From assembly GCA_023548195.1 (NCBI GenBank), contig JAJHZJ010000311.1, positions 4,053,919-4,117,918 of the forward strand: a stretch of DNA of 64,000 bases. Direction: 5' to 3'. This DNA is from Bettongia penicillata ogilbyi. Lineage: Eukaryota; Chordata; Mammalia; Diprotodontia; Potoroidae. Below the pieces are notes generated by a model. That model was not told the DNA's origin. It made no database searches and saw only the letters and a program-made list of their open reading frames with translations. The translations under genes and the position numbers were made by a program. Positions 1 through 11,017 of this stretch are shown piece after piece (position 1 is the stretch's first letter; every line of letters starts with the position of its first letter).

Positions 1-34
1 CCTGGCTCTACTCCACCCTTCCCCTGTCTCCTAG

Positions 35-156
35 GGTCCCCATGGGTGATGGCAAAGGAAGCACACATGTGGGTAAAAGAGAATGAAGTGGTGAACCTGA
101 CATGTGAGGTGTCAGGACAACCCAAGCCCACCATCTCCTGGAGTGTCAATGGAACG
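35..156 (+). CDS. MCAM: MCAM exon: start of last Ig domain
   Basis: The acceptor is tctcctag before 35 and the donor is gtgaga at 157. The exon is 122 bp and begins with the last two bases of a split codon. It encodes WVMAKEAHMWVKEN..., then NLTCEVSGQPKPTISWSVNGT. This supplies the first Ig cysteine, the core tryptophan and two N-glycosylation sequons (NLT, NGT). It ends on a codon boundary. Confidence 0.93.
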
Positions 157-2051
157 GTGAGAGGGGGTTACTACCCTTAACCCCAATGGGTTCTTCCTAC
201 CCATTAAATACCCACAACCTGACCTTCTGGCCTCTACTACCCAGGACCTGAGATTCCCTCTCATCATACTTCCTTCTCTTCGCTCCTCACCCCATTGTCC
301 ATCTGATGAACTGGGACCATTTCTTGGGCAGGTCCATGAACATGAAAAGGATTTTCAGACTGTCCTGAGTACTCTGAAAGTCCAAGTGATTCCAGAACTT
401 CTAGAGAAGGGTGCTGTGTGCCAGGCATCCAATTCCCTGGGAAGCAACAAGACTACCATCTTTCTGGAGCTGGGTAAGGTCTTCTGCTCTTGGTAGATGA
501 GAGGAAGCCCTGATGAAGCATTACCTCTTCCACTATTTTTAACCTACTTCTCTTCCTTCCAGTCAACTTAACCACTTTCACTGTCACTACCACTGGGAAC
601 ACTACCAGAAGTCAGAGCACCACCACCAGTAGTCCTTCTTCAGCCAAAGCCAACAGCACCTCCATTGGTAAGTAGGGCCTAACAGGCAGAGTAGCAAAGG
701 GTAGGGCTGGGCAGAGAAGTGCTCACTAACTCACTGTACTAACTCCCCTCTTCCTTCCTGTGCCCACCCCAGGAGACCCAGTCAAGAAAGGTGAGTGTTG
801 CCTGACTTCCCTTCCCTGCTTCTGCTGTGTGAACTGTGGGCCTGAGCTGAGAGGGAAGAGGAAAGGGGGAAAACCAATCACAGACAGTGAATGGCTATGT
901 CTTTGGGTAGCAGGAACAAAGCAAGAGAGCAAGGGAGTGGTCATTGTGGTGGTCATCGTCTGCATCCTGCTGCTGGCTGTGTTGGGTGCTGTCCTTTATT
1001 TCCTCTATAAGAAGGGCAAGATGCCTTGTGGGCGATCAGGCAAACAGGAAATGTAAGAATAATGCTCCCTCATGCCAGCCTGCTTGCTGCCAAGGGTTGG
1101 CCCCTGTCTGCTCCTGTGCTGAAGGGGGAGATGTAGGGGATGGGGAGAAAACACATGCTTCATTGCCCACCACCCCAGCTTCCACTGATCACACCTCCCA
1201 ATCCCATTTCCCTCTGAACTGTTCCTGGAGGACCAGGGTCCACTTCAGCTCACCTCCCCATGTTCCCCATAACACCCAATATTTCAGCCCTTACCCCCTT
1301 GTGCCCCTCATTGTCAACTTCTCCCTCCCTCCCCCAGCACACTGCCCCTGGCTCGTAAGAATGAAATTGTAGTTGAAGTTAAGTCAGATAAGCTCCCAGA
1401 AGAGATGGGCCTTCTGCAGGGAAACAACGGTGACAAGAGAGCGCCAAGAGACCAGGTAGGAGGCAACTTCCCTTGCAAAAGCCTGGCTTGGCTCTATCTT
1501 GCTAGGGACCAGGGAAGGAGCCTAACTGGTCCTTCCCACTCCCCAACCCCCAACCCAGATATACTCTCCCTGGTCTTCATGAAACAGAGGCAAACCTGCT
1601 TCAGTCTTTTTGGTACTGTTCACAGGTATCAGGCCGAGGCTAGGGGTGAGGAGAGGTTTTGCCTGCTAACAGCAATGAAAGTCTGAATTAGGAAGATAGT
1701 AGAGGCCTTCTCTCACAAGTGTTTGTTGCTGTGTCTCTGGTCCCTAGGTGGGAAATAGAAGTTGTTTTGATTTTTACAAAAAATTCACAACATGTGGAGC
1801 ATTTTTTTTTTTTACTATGCCCCAGCCATGGGGACTTAATTTGCGGACAGATTGTTCTGTTTTCCCCTCAGTCTTCCTCACCTCTGCTGCTTCTGTTAGG
1901 GGCTGCATCCAGTTCACCAGCTTCTGCATCACTCTCTCCTCCCTGCCCACTGCTGCCTCTTACCCCTGGGCCAGAGGATTCTCAAGTCCTTCTCTCACTT
2001 CTATTATCCACCCATTTCCAGGGAGAGAAATACATCGATCTAAGGCACTAG
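35..2051 (+). CDS. MCAM: MCAM (CD146/MUC18) 3' part, seven coding exons; 5' part outside window
   Basis: MCAM is a single-pass immunoglobulin-superfamily adhesion molecule of endothelial, pericyte and melanoma cell surfaces. Coding blocks are 35-156, 332-473, 563-667, 773-790, 914-1052, 1338-1455 and 2022-2051. All have AG/GT borders and join in one frame. The product shows the last C2-type Ig domain (cysteines in NLTC and AVCQAS, tryptophan in ISWSV), a Ser/Thr-rich stalk with several N-glycosylation sequons, a hydrophobic helix starting GVVIVVVIVC, a basic KKGK stop-transfer, and a tail containing VEVKSDKLPEEMGLLQG and ending GEKYIDLRH. The tail closely matches human MCAM as I remember it. 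If the exon count follows human, these are exons 10-16. MCAM is tail to tail with CBL, as in human 11q23. Confidence 0.97.
332..473 (+). CDS. MCAM: MCAM exon: end of last Ig domain
   Basis: The acceptor is ttgggcag before 332 and the donor is gtaagg at 474. The exon is 142 bp, entering in phase 0 and leaving in phase 1. It encodes VHEHEKDFQTVLSTLKVQ, then a segment with the second Ig cysteine (GAVCQASNSLGSNKTT), ending IFLEL plus one base. The sequon NKT is present. The 175-bp intron before it shows nothing else. Confidence 0.93.
563..667 (+). CDS. MCAM: MCAM exon: Ser/Thr-rich stalk
   Basis: The acceptor is ccttccag before 563 and the donor is gtaagt at 668. The exon is 105 bp and encodes VNLTTFTVTTTGNTT, then a Ser/Thr run ending ANSTSI. 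It has three sequons (NLT, NTT, NST) and a composition suited to O-glycosylation. It corresponds to the membrane-proximal stalk of MCAM, the least conserved part of the protein. Confidence 0.92.
773..790 (+). CDS. MCAM: MCAM 18-bp micro-exon in the stalk
   Basis: An 18-bp block lies between ccaccccag and gtgagt, phase 1 to phase 1, encoding GDPVKK across its junctions. It keeps the frame between the stalk exon and the transmembrane exon, and skipping it would remove only six residues. The call rests on good splice signals and frame. The human counterpart is a similarly short, divergent segment. Confidence 0.8.
914..1052 (+). CDS. MCAM: MCAM exon: transmembrane helix and stop-transfer
   Basis: The acceptor is gggtagcag before 914 and the donor is gtaaga at 1053. 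The exon is 139 bp. It encodes GTKQESK, then a hydrophobic run of about 25 residues (GVVIVVVIVCILLLAVLGAV and on to LYFLY), then KKGKMPCGRSGKQE. KKGK is the basic ERM-binding-type motif known from human MCAM. The exon ends in phase 2. Confidence 0.96.
1338..1455 (+). CDS. MCAM: MCAM exon: main cytoplasmic tail
   Basis: The acceptor is ctcccccag before 1338 and the donor is gtagga at 1456. The exon is 118 bp, entering in phase 2. It encodes ITLPLARKNEIVVEVKSDK, then LPEEMGLLQGNNGDKRAPRDQ. The dileucine in MGLLQG is the basolateral-sorting motif described for the long MCAM isoform. The length is not a multiple of three, so skipping it changes the C-terminus. Confidence 0.96.
2022..2051 (+). CDS. 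MCAM: MCAM last coding exon and stop
   Basis: After the acceptor atttccag the exon reads GEKYIDLRH and TAG (2049-2051). This is the same C-terminus as human MCAM long form. The 566-bp intron before it (1456-2021) is pyrimidine-rich and carries no other recognisable element. Confidence 0.95.
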   Translation, partial: GEKYIDLRH

Positions 2052-2473
2052 CCCAAAGAACATCCCGCGATGCTTTCTCCTTCCCTATGTGGGACAGCTT
2101 CTGCTCTTTTTTCACCCCTCCACCATCACCTGGGATGACTTTGAGTCAATGGAAATGGCTTTTCTATGTCCTGGCTCACCTGCAGAACCCACTGTAGAAG
2201 CCAAGGAAATGGGAAGAAACCAGGTTGCATCATTTTGTCACGTTTACCTAGCCTTGGGAACAGGGACATCATTTCTCCTCTAAGGGGCCTGAGTGGAGTT
2301 CATACCCCCAGCAGAGGCCTTATGGTCCCAGGAGATCCTTTGTTTGACGCAAGGATGTTGTAGCTCCCCAGCTCTCACATGTGTGGAGTCTTCTATGTTC
2401 TCCTCTCAATAGCTGAAGTGAGTGGTCCCATTTTTGCTGGTTTCTTGGCTAGCTGACAGGGTTTTCAGGTAGC

Positions 2474-2500
2474 CTTGATACCTAATACAGCGGTATCAAG
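2474..2500 (+). other. Perfect 9-bp hairpin in MCAM 3' UTR
   Basis: CTTGATACC (2474-2482), a nine-base spacer, then GGTATCAAG (2492-2500). It sits in the MCAM 3' UTR about 0.4 kb after the stop. Confidence 0.6.
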
Positions 2501-2941
2501 TTGTGGGAGTCACTGGGCCCCAAAACCAAAATCCCTGTCACACGTTGCTCATATCAGCTCTGGAGAGAGCAATCTCTGAAAGTCACTGACAACAGTGATG
2601 TTGCTCAAACTGTCCCCTCCCCACTTTGGGTTTCTCATAGTTTCCTACAGAAAGGCAGATAGGAATATCCTTCGCTCTCCACTCAGAAAAGTGAAGAGGA
2701 AACTATCGATCCACCCTCAGTAGGATGCGAGCTTTCAAGTTTCTTGTCACAGTGACTAACTTTGGTGGGAGAAGGCAGAACAGAAAAAGTTTCTCTCTGT
2801 GAAATTAAACGGCCCTTAGAATCGGGGATTTAATCTGTGGGTTTATTAGCACTATATTATCAGTTGAGAAGCACACATCCTAGGATATGGACCCAATAAA
2901 GGTGAATGGTACTTGGAAGTAAGAAATGGAATCTGGCCTAC

Positions 2942-2995
2942 ATATATATATATATATATATATATGTACATATATGTATGTATATATGTATTTCT
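2942..2995. repeat. (AT)n / TATG-rich microsatellite
   Basis: About twelve uninterrupted AT units, then mixed TATG and TACA units, inside the MCAM 3' UTR. Confidence 0.95.
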
Positions 2996-3057
2996 GTTGG
3001 GATGTGTGTAAATTTACAAATTTGTTTCAAGATTTATATATATATAGGTATGTGAAA

Positions 3058-3063
3058 AATAAA
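3058..3063 (+). terminator. Probable MCAM poly(A) signal AATAAA
   Basis: AATAAA on the + strand, about 1.0 kb after the MCAM stop. An upstream AATAAA at 2895-2900 is an alternative. The last ~400 bp before the CBL end contains no further coding sequence. Confidence 0.6.
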
Positions 3064-3487
3064 AGTTGAACTATCCTCAAAGTTGCTCTGCTTCTAAATA
3101 CTTATTTAACTCTAGCACATAGGAACCAGGAGCTTCTAGGGTTGGGAAAGGGCTGAAAGGCCCATATATCAGATGCTTTGAAGCCGCTTGAAGAGAACTC
3201 TTCTTCTAAGCAAGTGGCATTGTGATCTACCCAAGGAAACACAGAAATCACTTTTCATTGGGAAGCCTCTGCTCTTAAAATGGGAAGGTGTAGTGTTGGG
3301 AGACTACCAGCAGCCCTGCCAGCCTCTCCTCCCCTCCCCTTATTTTCCCCTTCTGAGCACTTGAGAGTTTCCCTCAAATACTGCAGTACTCAGTGTGTCA
3401 AAGGAGCTGGCCCAGACTCCTGGCAGCCTGTTTGCCTCCTGTATCTCCAAAGTGCCTGGACAGCAAGTCTGCTACAACAAAAGGAAC

Positions 3488-3493
3488 TTTATT
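3488..3493 (-). terminator. Probable CBL poly(A) signal AATAAA
   Basis: TTTATT on +, read as AATAAA on the CBL strand. It is followed on the - strand by a T-rich/GT-containing stretch toward 3465. It is the last - strand signal before MCAM, and the ~0.4 kb gap to the MCAM signal resembles the very short MCAM-CBL spacing in human. Earlier CBL signals may also be used. Confidence 0.55.
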
Positions 3494-6400
3494 TAAAAAT
3501 AATTTTTTACAGACATGGGTGCATGGAAAAGCTCTTTAGTTGGCTATGTATGGGAATGAAAAATAATTAATAAATAACATTAGTATAACAGACCTCTAAA
3601 CATTAACAATGCATTGGCAAACAAAGTGGACTTAACCCAAAATGAATCTTAAAGCTCTGCTAATTATTTTCTGCAAGAATATTTACCTTCTGTTTCTTTA
3701 CAGGTGAGAAGTGATTAAATACTGCTAATATAAACTTTATATTAAGGACACATACTTTTTAAAATAGTCCATGAAAATCTTGTCTGAGTTTTTTTTTAAA
3801 CACTGATATACAAACTGGGATTCTTCATTCTGAAGAGAGAAAGTTACTGGTTCCTCTCTCCAGCCCCACCCATATAAAGAATTTTGAAATGAGAAATAAG
3901 TATGAATAAAAAAAAATAACCTTTCTATCTCCCAATCCTTTTGTTAGTTACAAGTAGGGAGAAAACAAAGGGAACAAAATAGATAAAATACAATCAAGTA
4001 GAGAACAACCATTTTCTTTGCTTGAAACCAAAACTTATGGCAGTGACACTGAGGCTCTGTGAGGGGCAAGGAGAGGAAATGATCTGTGGCTGCCTCAGAC
4101 TCTCTCCCTGGGAGTCTGCCCTGTGGAGGCACTGACTATTTCATGCTTAGTTGGACACCTTCACCTGCGGAGAAGACCAAAGTGTCAGGAAAGGCAGGAA
4201 GCTTCTAACTGTATATGGAATACCTGACAACTACTCTGGTAACATGGAAATTTCTACCTGTCTTTCTTCTCTGGCTAACACCTCCATTGTAACTAAATGA
4301 CTTGAACCATCCCAGTGATCCTGGGACACAACGATTACTCTTTCAACTAAATGCTGTGACAGGGACAAAAGGGCAACAAGTTACCACTTCCAGCGTTTCA
4401 ATCTGTCCTCTCTCCAGCTATAGATAAGCACTCCCTTCCCTGGCATCTTTCTTCTCTCTAGGGACTAATGATACCGGGTGAGATAGGGCTGGGGAAAGAC
4501 TCTAGGATTTCCACAGTAAGTTCTTAATATGTAACTAGGGATTTGGTGCTCCCATAGAAAGGCACAAGATATTTGGCTTTTTTCAGTGTGTGAGAAATGC
4601 ATAACTTTTAAATAAAGAAAAAATATATTTCGGTTAAAGTCTTGGATAAGAGACCCAGGTCATCACAGAACCAGAGTGAGAGGAATAATCCCAGTTGCCA
4701 CTTGTTCCTCTTTCCATGTCTTTAAGCAGAAGGCTAGGGTTTTCCTTCAAGGATAAGATTATCAACTACTTCATCTCACGTTGAAGGTTAGGAAGGCATC
4801 TCTGCTAGCTGGCAGTGTGTCTGCAGGCTTTTCCACCGAGGCAGCTGAACAAAGGAGGGGCTGTCCACAGGAGAGAGGGCATGTGTTCTATACCCAACCA
4901 CAGCAGCCCCAATCCCAGAGATTTCAGCCAGCCTCTGGTATGCTGGCCACACAACAGGGTCAGAGGTGGACCAGCAGGAGGGAACCAATGCATGTGATGC
5001 ATTAACATATGTGAAACCATAATACTTGTGTCAGAACAGAGGGGTCACAGTTGGCCTCACTCTAGTTTCAAGCAAGGTCCACAGGGCTTACAGACATCAA
5101 TGCTCACTCCCATAAGCAGTACTTCCCTGTCATTTCCAAATCTGTTTCTGAGGGTGGAGAGGAAATGAGATGAGTTTGCTGTGGAGTGACTCTTTGCATT
5201 TCTTTCTGGGCTTGTGAAAGAATATGGGCCCAGTCAGAACTAGGTTAAGTTGTGCAAATGCCAAATCAGTAAGCAGGAGTTCTTAGCTTGGCCAGGTACA
5301 AGCAGGTGGAGTGGTTAGACTCATTTTTTTTTCAAGTACACTACCTTTTGGATAGAGACAAAAGGCCTCCTAGCAACTGCCTCTCCAGTAGCTGGTTCTG
5401 TAACATGATGTTTCCTTTCAGATTTCCACTGGTTCCATCTACATAGTACCTATGTACTCTCCTCCCTTCTCTGACCTGTTTTATGCCAATTCCTGGGACC
5501 AAAAGGCACTGGGGAGATTCCTCAATATTTTAACCTGGGTAGAGCCAGACTTTGTTCACTAGTAAGATAGAGTCCAGTCCAGCTGATCAAATGTATCACT
5601 CTCCTCAAAACCATGTGCCTCAAACATGTGATATCTTTTGAGTAATTATCACATTGTCTTCTGTGTATACATAAAATGACTAGCAGTTAATTAGTTAACT
5701 AAGTTTGCCAATTCCCCCCAGAAAGACTACATGGAATTAATAAGGGCATAAAAGCAGGGAAGTAATATAACAAGGAAACATTTTAAGTTCATAAAATGGA
5801 GTTATTTTATGAGGTATTCTATTAAGAGGGGCTTACTGAGAACAGTTTTCAAACTTTCCATCAAATTCATATTCGTATAATTGTCAAAACCTCAAGACAT
5901 TTAAATGCTATTACAAAGTGGTTTCTATTACACTTAAAATAGGTGACCTGAGAATATATAATCATATACCCTCCTCTCCCCTCAAACCTGAAGCAGGTTG
6001 AGGAAAGAGCTGTAAAAACACAGAAGAACGGTGAAATGACAAAGGACTGTGTAGACGGGAGGAAGGGAAAGATCTCAGAGCACTGATCAGAAACCACATC
6101 TCACGCTTTCTTTGCTGACCCCTTCATGGGGACCTCAGAAACAAGGGAGCTGAATGAGGACACAGGTTTGAAATTCCTCCACACCTGGGATAGGAACTCT
6201 GTGATATATTAAACTGTACGTTGCAAGGAGACTTGTACAAACTGTATTCAAAGAAGTAGTGCATAAATATTTTAGGGTTAGTCAGACTTTAGGATAACTA
6301 TCTAAAGTCAAACCTGAGGCAGGGTGGTCTTGTGGAATCGTGTTTTTAAAACAACCTTTGGCCTCTAGAGAAGTGTCAGAGAAACCTGACACTTAAGAAA

Positions 6401-7249
6401 CCAATCAACGAGCATTATTAAATACCTGTACTGTGCTTGGCACTAGAGATACACAAGTGAGAGTAACTGATTAAGTTGGAGAAATTTTACTATCAGATTC
6501 TCTAGGGGAAATCAACCAATTCAATAAAATATCAAGACATAAAGAATACTCTGGAGACAACAAACCTAAAGGATAATGGAGAAGGGCAGGGAGCTGACAA
6601 ATAGAATGCAACAGTTATCATGGATGACTTGCATGTAAAAAAGGGTTTAAAAGATATTACTCAGGAAATGTGCAATCAGAAAAGATGAGTAGATCATCAT
6701 GTAGAAAAAGTGAGCAATAACAGAAGAGTCTGAGTGTCACAATGATACATACAAAATATTAAGACCTACTAGAGAAGGACCTCCAATAGACGGAGTAGAT
6801 ACTCCAACAAAGACAAAAACTGATCATATGAGAAGGTGGGTTTCAATTTCTCCTGAAGGGAAAGCATGCAGATAAATGAGAACAATTCACTGAAAGACTG
6901 TATAAGACAGGAAGGGTTAAAGAGAAATTCCTGCTGGGTTATAACTTTAGTCAGAACAGATCCAGGGGAAGGAAAGAAGTTTGAATGAAACCATTATGAA
7001 TAAAAAAATAAAACAAATCTGACCTATTTTAGGGTTAAACTATTTTAAGTACTTCTGCTGAGATCTCCAACAAAAGCAACAAAATTGCAAACAAGAATCA
7101 TGATCTGGATTTCTGGAATCCAGAATAGGAAGAGAAGTCTATATTTTAATACTACAGGAACTTGTTCATCACAGTCATTCTGTCAAAGTTCTGATGATTC
7201 TTTTTATTTCTTATGGCAACTTCACCTAGTTAATTTCTTATTTTGGTCA

Positions 7250-7720
7250 TTCTATTTCTTCCTCCCTCTTCTTTTTAACCAGGTTTGGTAAGTTTTTTCA
7301 AAGAACTGGCTTTAGTTTTGTTAATTCTATGATTGGAAACTTTTAAATTTTCTAATTTATCTATTTCTCATCTAATTGTCAAAACTTCTTCATTTGCCTT
7401 ACTTGGGGTTTACTTGTTAATCTTCTAATTGCATCAGGTTCAAGAGCCTTAAGTTTTTCTACTTTGTTAATGTATTTTCTCATAGAGATACTTTTTCCTC
7501 TAAGAACTACTTTAGTTGCATCTCAGAAATTATGGCATGTTGCATCATCATTATACATTTTCTTCCAGTTATTATTATGATTTTTTTCTTTGACCCATTC
7601 ATTATTCAGGATGGCACTATTAAGTATTTATTTATGTGGGTATCTTTTATTTTCCCTGTATTAATGACCAATTTTGTTGTTTTATGATCGATAAGGAATT
7701 AGTATTTCATGTAATAGTAA
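7250..7720 (-). mobile_element. L1 ORF2 fragment in the CBL 3' UTR
   Basis: The + strand shows the familiar reverse complement of L1 ORF2 (AGAACTGGCTTTAGTTTTGT, TCTTTGACCCATTCATTATT). It therefore lies in the CBL sense direction. It is diverged, with no open frame. Confidence 0.75.
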
Positions 7721-8584
7721 CAGAATGTAACGCAGTTCTAAAAGTGAGTTTGTTGTTTCATTGTTTGGAACTTAGACTATATTTCCCAGAAGAAACAAAT
7801 AGCAGTTAGGTTCCAGGGGTTGCCCACAAAATAAACTTAATTGAACTATATATCCACAGTATAAATAGCACTAGCCTCAGAGCTTGTCTTTGGGAACTTC
7901 CTATTTCCTTTTCCTGCTACCTCTTGATGCTTTTTCTTCAATCACCAACACCCTTCTTTAAGTCTTCTGAAACAGGATCCCACATAGACCTGTCCTCCCA
8001 TCCAAAATGTTCCATGCTCCAAAATTATTTGTCTCCCTTCCAAAGTATAATTTCTACTCTCAGAATTGATGTCCTCCACCAGCTGCTGAAATAAGAATAT
8101 ATTGATTCACACTAATGTGAAGACTTTGAAATTAAATTAGTTTTTAATTTTTGGAATTTCAAGCAGTATAACACAGCAAAGTGAAAGAAATTCAGGCAGA
8201 ATTGGGATTTTTTTGGGAAGTGAGACTGTAAGGAAGTGATGTCTTTTATGAATCGTTAGTATGACAGCTGAACTATTCTTACTTCTGTAGAACAAGGCTA
8301 CTGTCTATACCTGTTTCATATTTTTCCATGCTTGTCACTGAGATTGGAAAGCTGGAGGGGGAGAAAAATTAACTCACTGATTATACAGGAATTTAGATGG
8401 AACACATACAACCCACCATGTCTTCAGAAAGCTTCTTGGATGAACTGACAGTGAGTATGGGATTACAGAATGGTAAATGAACTTGAAAGTATGCCCCAAT
8501 CGGTGAAATGGCCAATCATTTTATGGCTGGTTTTGGGATAGCATATTTCCACTTATAGGTAGCAGATGCCTAAGATAAAAAAGA

Positions 8585-8740
8585 ATAATTGGATTTGGAA
8601 CCAGAGAACTTGGGTTTTAATCTGTACTGTTACTTATTAGCTACGAGACCATAAGCAAGTGACCTAACATCCCTACGTCTCAGTTTCATCACCTTTAAAA
8701 TGAGAGGGGTGGACTAGATAATCCTGTGATACATAGATTA
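8585..8740 (+). mobile_element. tRNA-derived SINE (MIR/Ther or marsupial type)
   Basis: The match runs ggatttggaaccagagaact, then the middle box with agtgacctaac and ctcagtttcatcacctttaa, ending in the ggactagataatcc tail. Old copy. Confidence 0.75.
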
Positions 8741-8810
8741 GGCTTGGCCTAGGGTGAAAGGCAAAGTTTCCAGGAATACAGCGTGATGGTTTACTGCATC
8801 ACCCTGGACA

Positions 8811-9520
8811 AACCATGTCTGGAACACTACACGCAGTTCAGAGCATTACACTGTTCAAAGGCCATCAATAACCTGGAAAGTGTTCAAAGGACAACAAACA
8901 GGAAAATGAAGGGCTTTCAAACTATGCCATAAGATAATCAGTTGAATAAACTGATCCTATTTAACCTGAAGATGAGAGAGCTCCAGGGAAACTGGATGAC
9001 TGCTTCAAGAGAGGTAGCATGGCACAGGTTTGGGTACTGGGCTTAGGGTCAGAAAGATTTGACTTCAGATCCTGACTCAGATACCTAGCTGGGTAATCTT
9101 GGGTAAGTCAGTCATTTAACCTCCATGCAAATCATTTAACCTCTCTATATGTGTTTCCTCATCTGTAAAAAACATGAAGGTTTGGACTTCTAAGACCCCA
9201 TTAAGTATCTAAAAGTTTGCTATATGGAAAAAGGGATTAAATGTGTTCTTTTTGGCCTCAGGAAGTAGAACTAGAAACAATGCATGGGAACTGTAATTTA
9301 ATTTTGATAGAAGAAAAGGCTTCTTGATTAGAATATAATAGAATGTAAGATGGAATAGGCTACCTTATTGGATAATGAGTTCCTTCTCAATGAAGGTCTT
9401 CAAGCAAAGGCTGGATATCTCCACTTGTAAGATATGTTGTAGTAGGGATTCTCCTTTAAGTGTAGGTTGGACTAAAAATCTCTGCGATTCTTTCCAACTC
9501 TGAAATCAGATGAGTCTCTG
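8811..9520 (+). mobile_element. CR1/L3-like LINE 3' end, split by a SINE
   Basis: Left part 8811-9014 and right part 9226-9520. The right part matches the CR1-type 3' region (ggaataggctacc, ggtcttcaagcaaaggctgg, ttccaactctg). A SINE sits between the halves. Family name is an inference. Confidence 0.6.
9015..9225 (+). mobile_element. tRNA-derived SINE inserted in the CR1-like element
   Basis: It contains gaggtagcatggcac at the start, gggtcagaaagatttgactt, a duplicated catttaacctc segment and cctcatctgtaaaa. It interrupts the CR1-like sequence, so it is younger than that element. Confidence 0.72.
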
Positions 9521-10142
9521 AACAACAGCTTAGTAAATTTAAGGGTCATCTAGTGTAAGATTAGTTAGGATTCTTTTGTATGTATTTCTATATCACCTTT
9601 CCTAGGTATATGATATTCTTTTTTGTCATAAGTCAGCCCTACAAATGCACATAACTGTGAATATGAAGTGTGTAGCAGTAAGAAATGGGCAAGATGGTGT
9701 TAGAAGGAAACACCATGATATGATAATGGGTCAGTCTATCAGGTATAGTAGTCTTTTTAATCCAGAGAACCAATCAGGCTCAAAGACTAAAAAAGGTCAG
9801 TAGGTAGGACCCTGAATTAGAACTCAGTGAAGAAAACAGAAATAAAGCCCAGGGTCAAATTTACATGGATCAGTTCTGAGGAAACTAGGATCACTTAGGT
9901 AGCACATCTTAGCAAGGCCTAAAATCCAAGGATGGATCAAATGCTACTTGAGGTCAGCAACTCTAAACCATTTCTGCTTTTCACAGTTATTTCTTTTTCC
10001 ACATATGAATTCAGATTCTTTAAAATCTCTGTCATTTCACAATTACTTCCATGGCAAAAAGGTTTCCAATATAAGCTAGGTGGGCAGCCCTTCAAATATC
10101 TGGTTTTAGTTTAGGGTTTCCTGAATGCACAATGCAGCAAAT

Positions 10143-10318
10143 CAGGAAGGCAGCATGATGTGTGAGAAAAGCACTACATTTGGAATCAGGGAACCAAGGC
10201 TCAAACCCTAGCATTCTGCTATTTCCTTATACCTGTGTAATCTTGGTCAAATGGAATTTTCTCTGATTTGTAAAACAAAGGGAATGAGCTAAAATTTTAA
10301 GGTCCCTTTCTTCCGTTC
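10143..10318 (+). mobile_element. tRNA-derived SINE
   Basis: The series ggcagcatgatgtgtgag, tttggaatcagggaaccaag and tgtgtaatcttggtcaa, followed by a tail gagctaaaattttaaggtcc, marks an old SINE copy. Confidence 0.65.
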
Positions 10319-11017
10319 TCACTCCACAAGATAATCAAGTGCCCTTATTTGGCCTTGACTACTGGGAGATCTCAAGGTTCTGTAAATTTCTCCCATTTTG
10401 TGTTCAGATTGGTTCATCTGACTTTTGTGAACTCCTTTACATGGAAGGATCAGGGTGTAGGAAGTCAAAACTTTGTGGTTGGTGGTTTATAGCAAAAATA
10501 TTTTGATCACGTTGAACAAGGGAGCTACAGATGTTACACACAATATAGAGCACTTTGGGGAAAGCCCAGAAGAAGTAGGATATTTAATTTTATAGAAAAG
10601 TATGGTATGGAGGAAGATTTTCTGCCATCCATCAATCTAAAAGGGAGCAGAAGATGGACATGTTGTAATTAAAAGGAAAAAAGGGTATATTCTCCCAAAA
10701 GATAGTATAACTCAAGAATAACTCAGTTAATTAGCCTGAGAAGAAGACAAGAGAATTAGGAACTGATGAGCTAATGGCGGGAAATTTTCTAAGAGAGCTC
10801 CTTGGGTCAAGACCCCTATATAGAGTTTTAGCAACTACAAAAATATTAAAATGTCTATCCTAAAGTAATATTTCAAAATTAGTTGAGAAAATAATTTGAT
10901 TAATGACTGCTAGAATAGCTTTCAGATTGTAAAATACCCCTGATATTATTCAGAGATCTAGATGAATTAATCTGGGATTTTCTCAGACTGAGAGGCAATA
11001 ATCTCAAAGACAGATCC

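Larger units (their letters stand above)
2052..3085 (+). other. MCAM: MCAM 3' UTR
   Basis: Non-coding sequence from the MCAM stop to the probable poly(A) site. AATAAA occurs at 2895-2900 and 3058-3063. The second is followed by a TG-containing stretch and would give a UTR of about 1 kb. The UTR contains a perfect 9-bp hairpin at 2474-2500 and a TA-rich microsatellite at 2942-2995. The 3' limit is an estimate. Confidence 0.7.

Noticed and set aside
944..1372. 142-residue + strand open frame across MCAM
   Set aside because: It reads the transmembrane exon in the wrong frame and runs through an intron.
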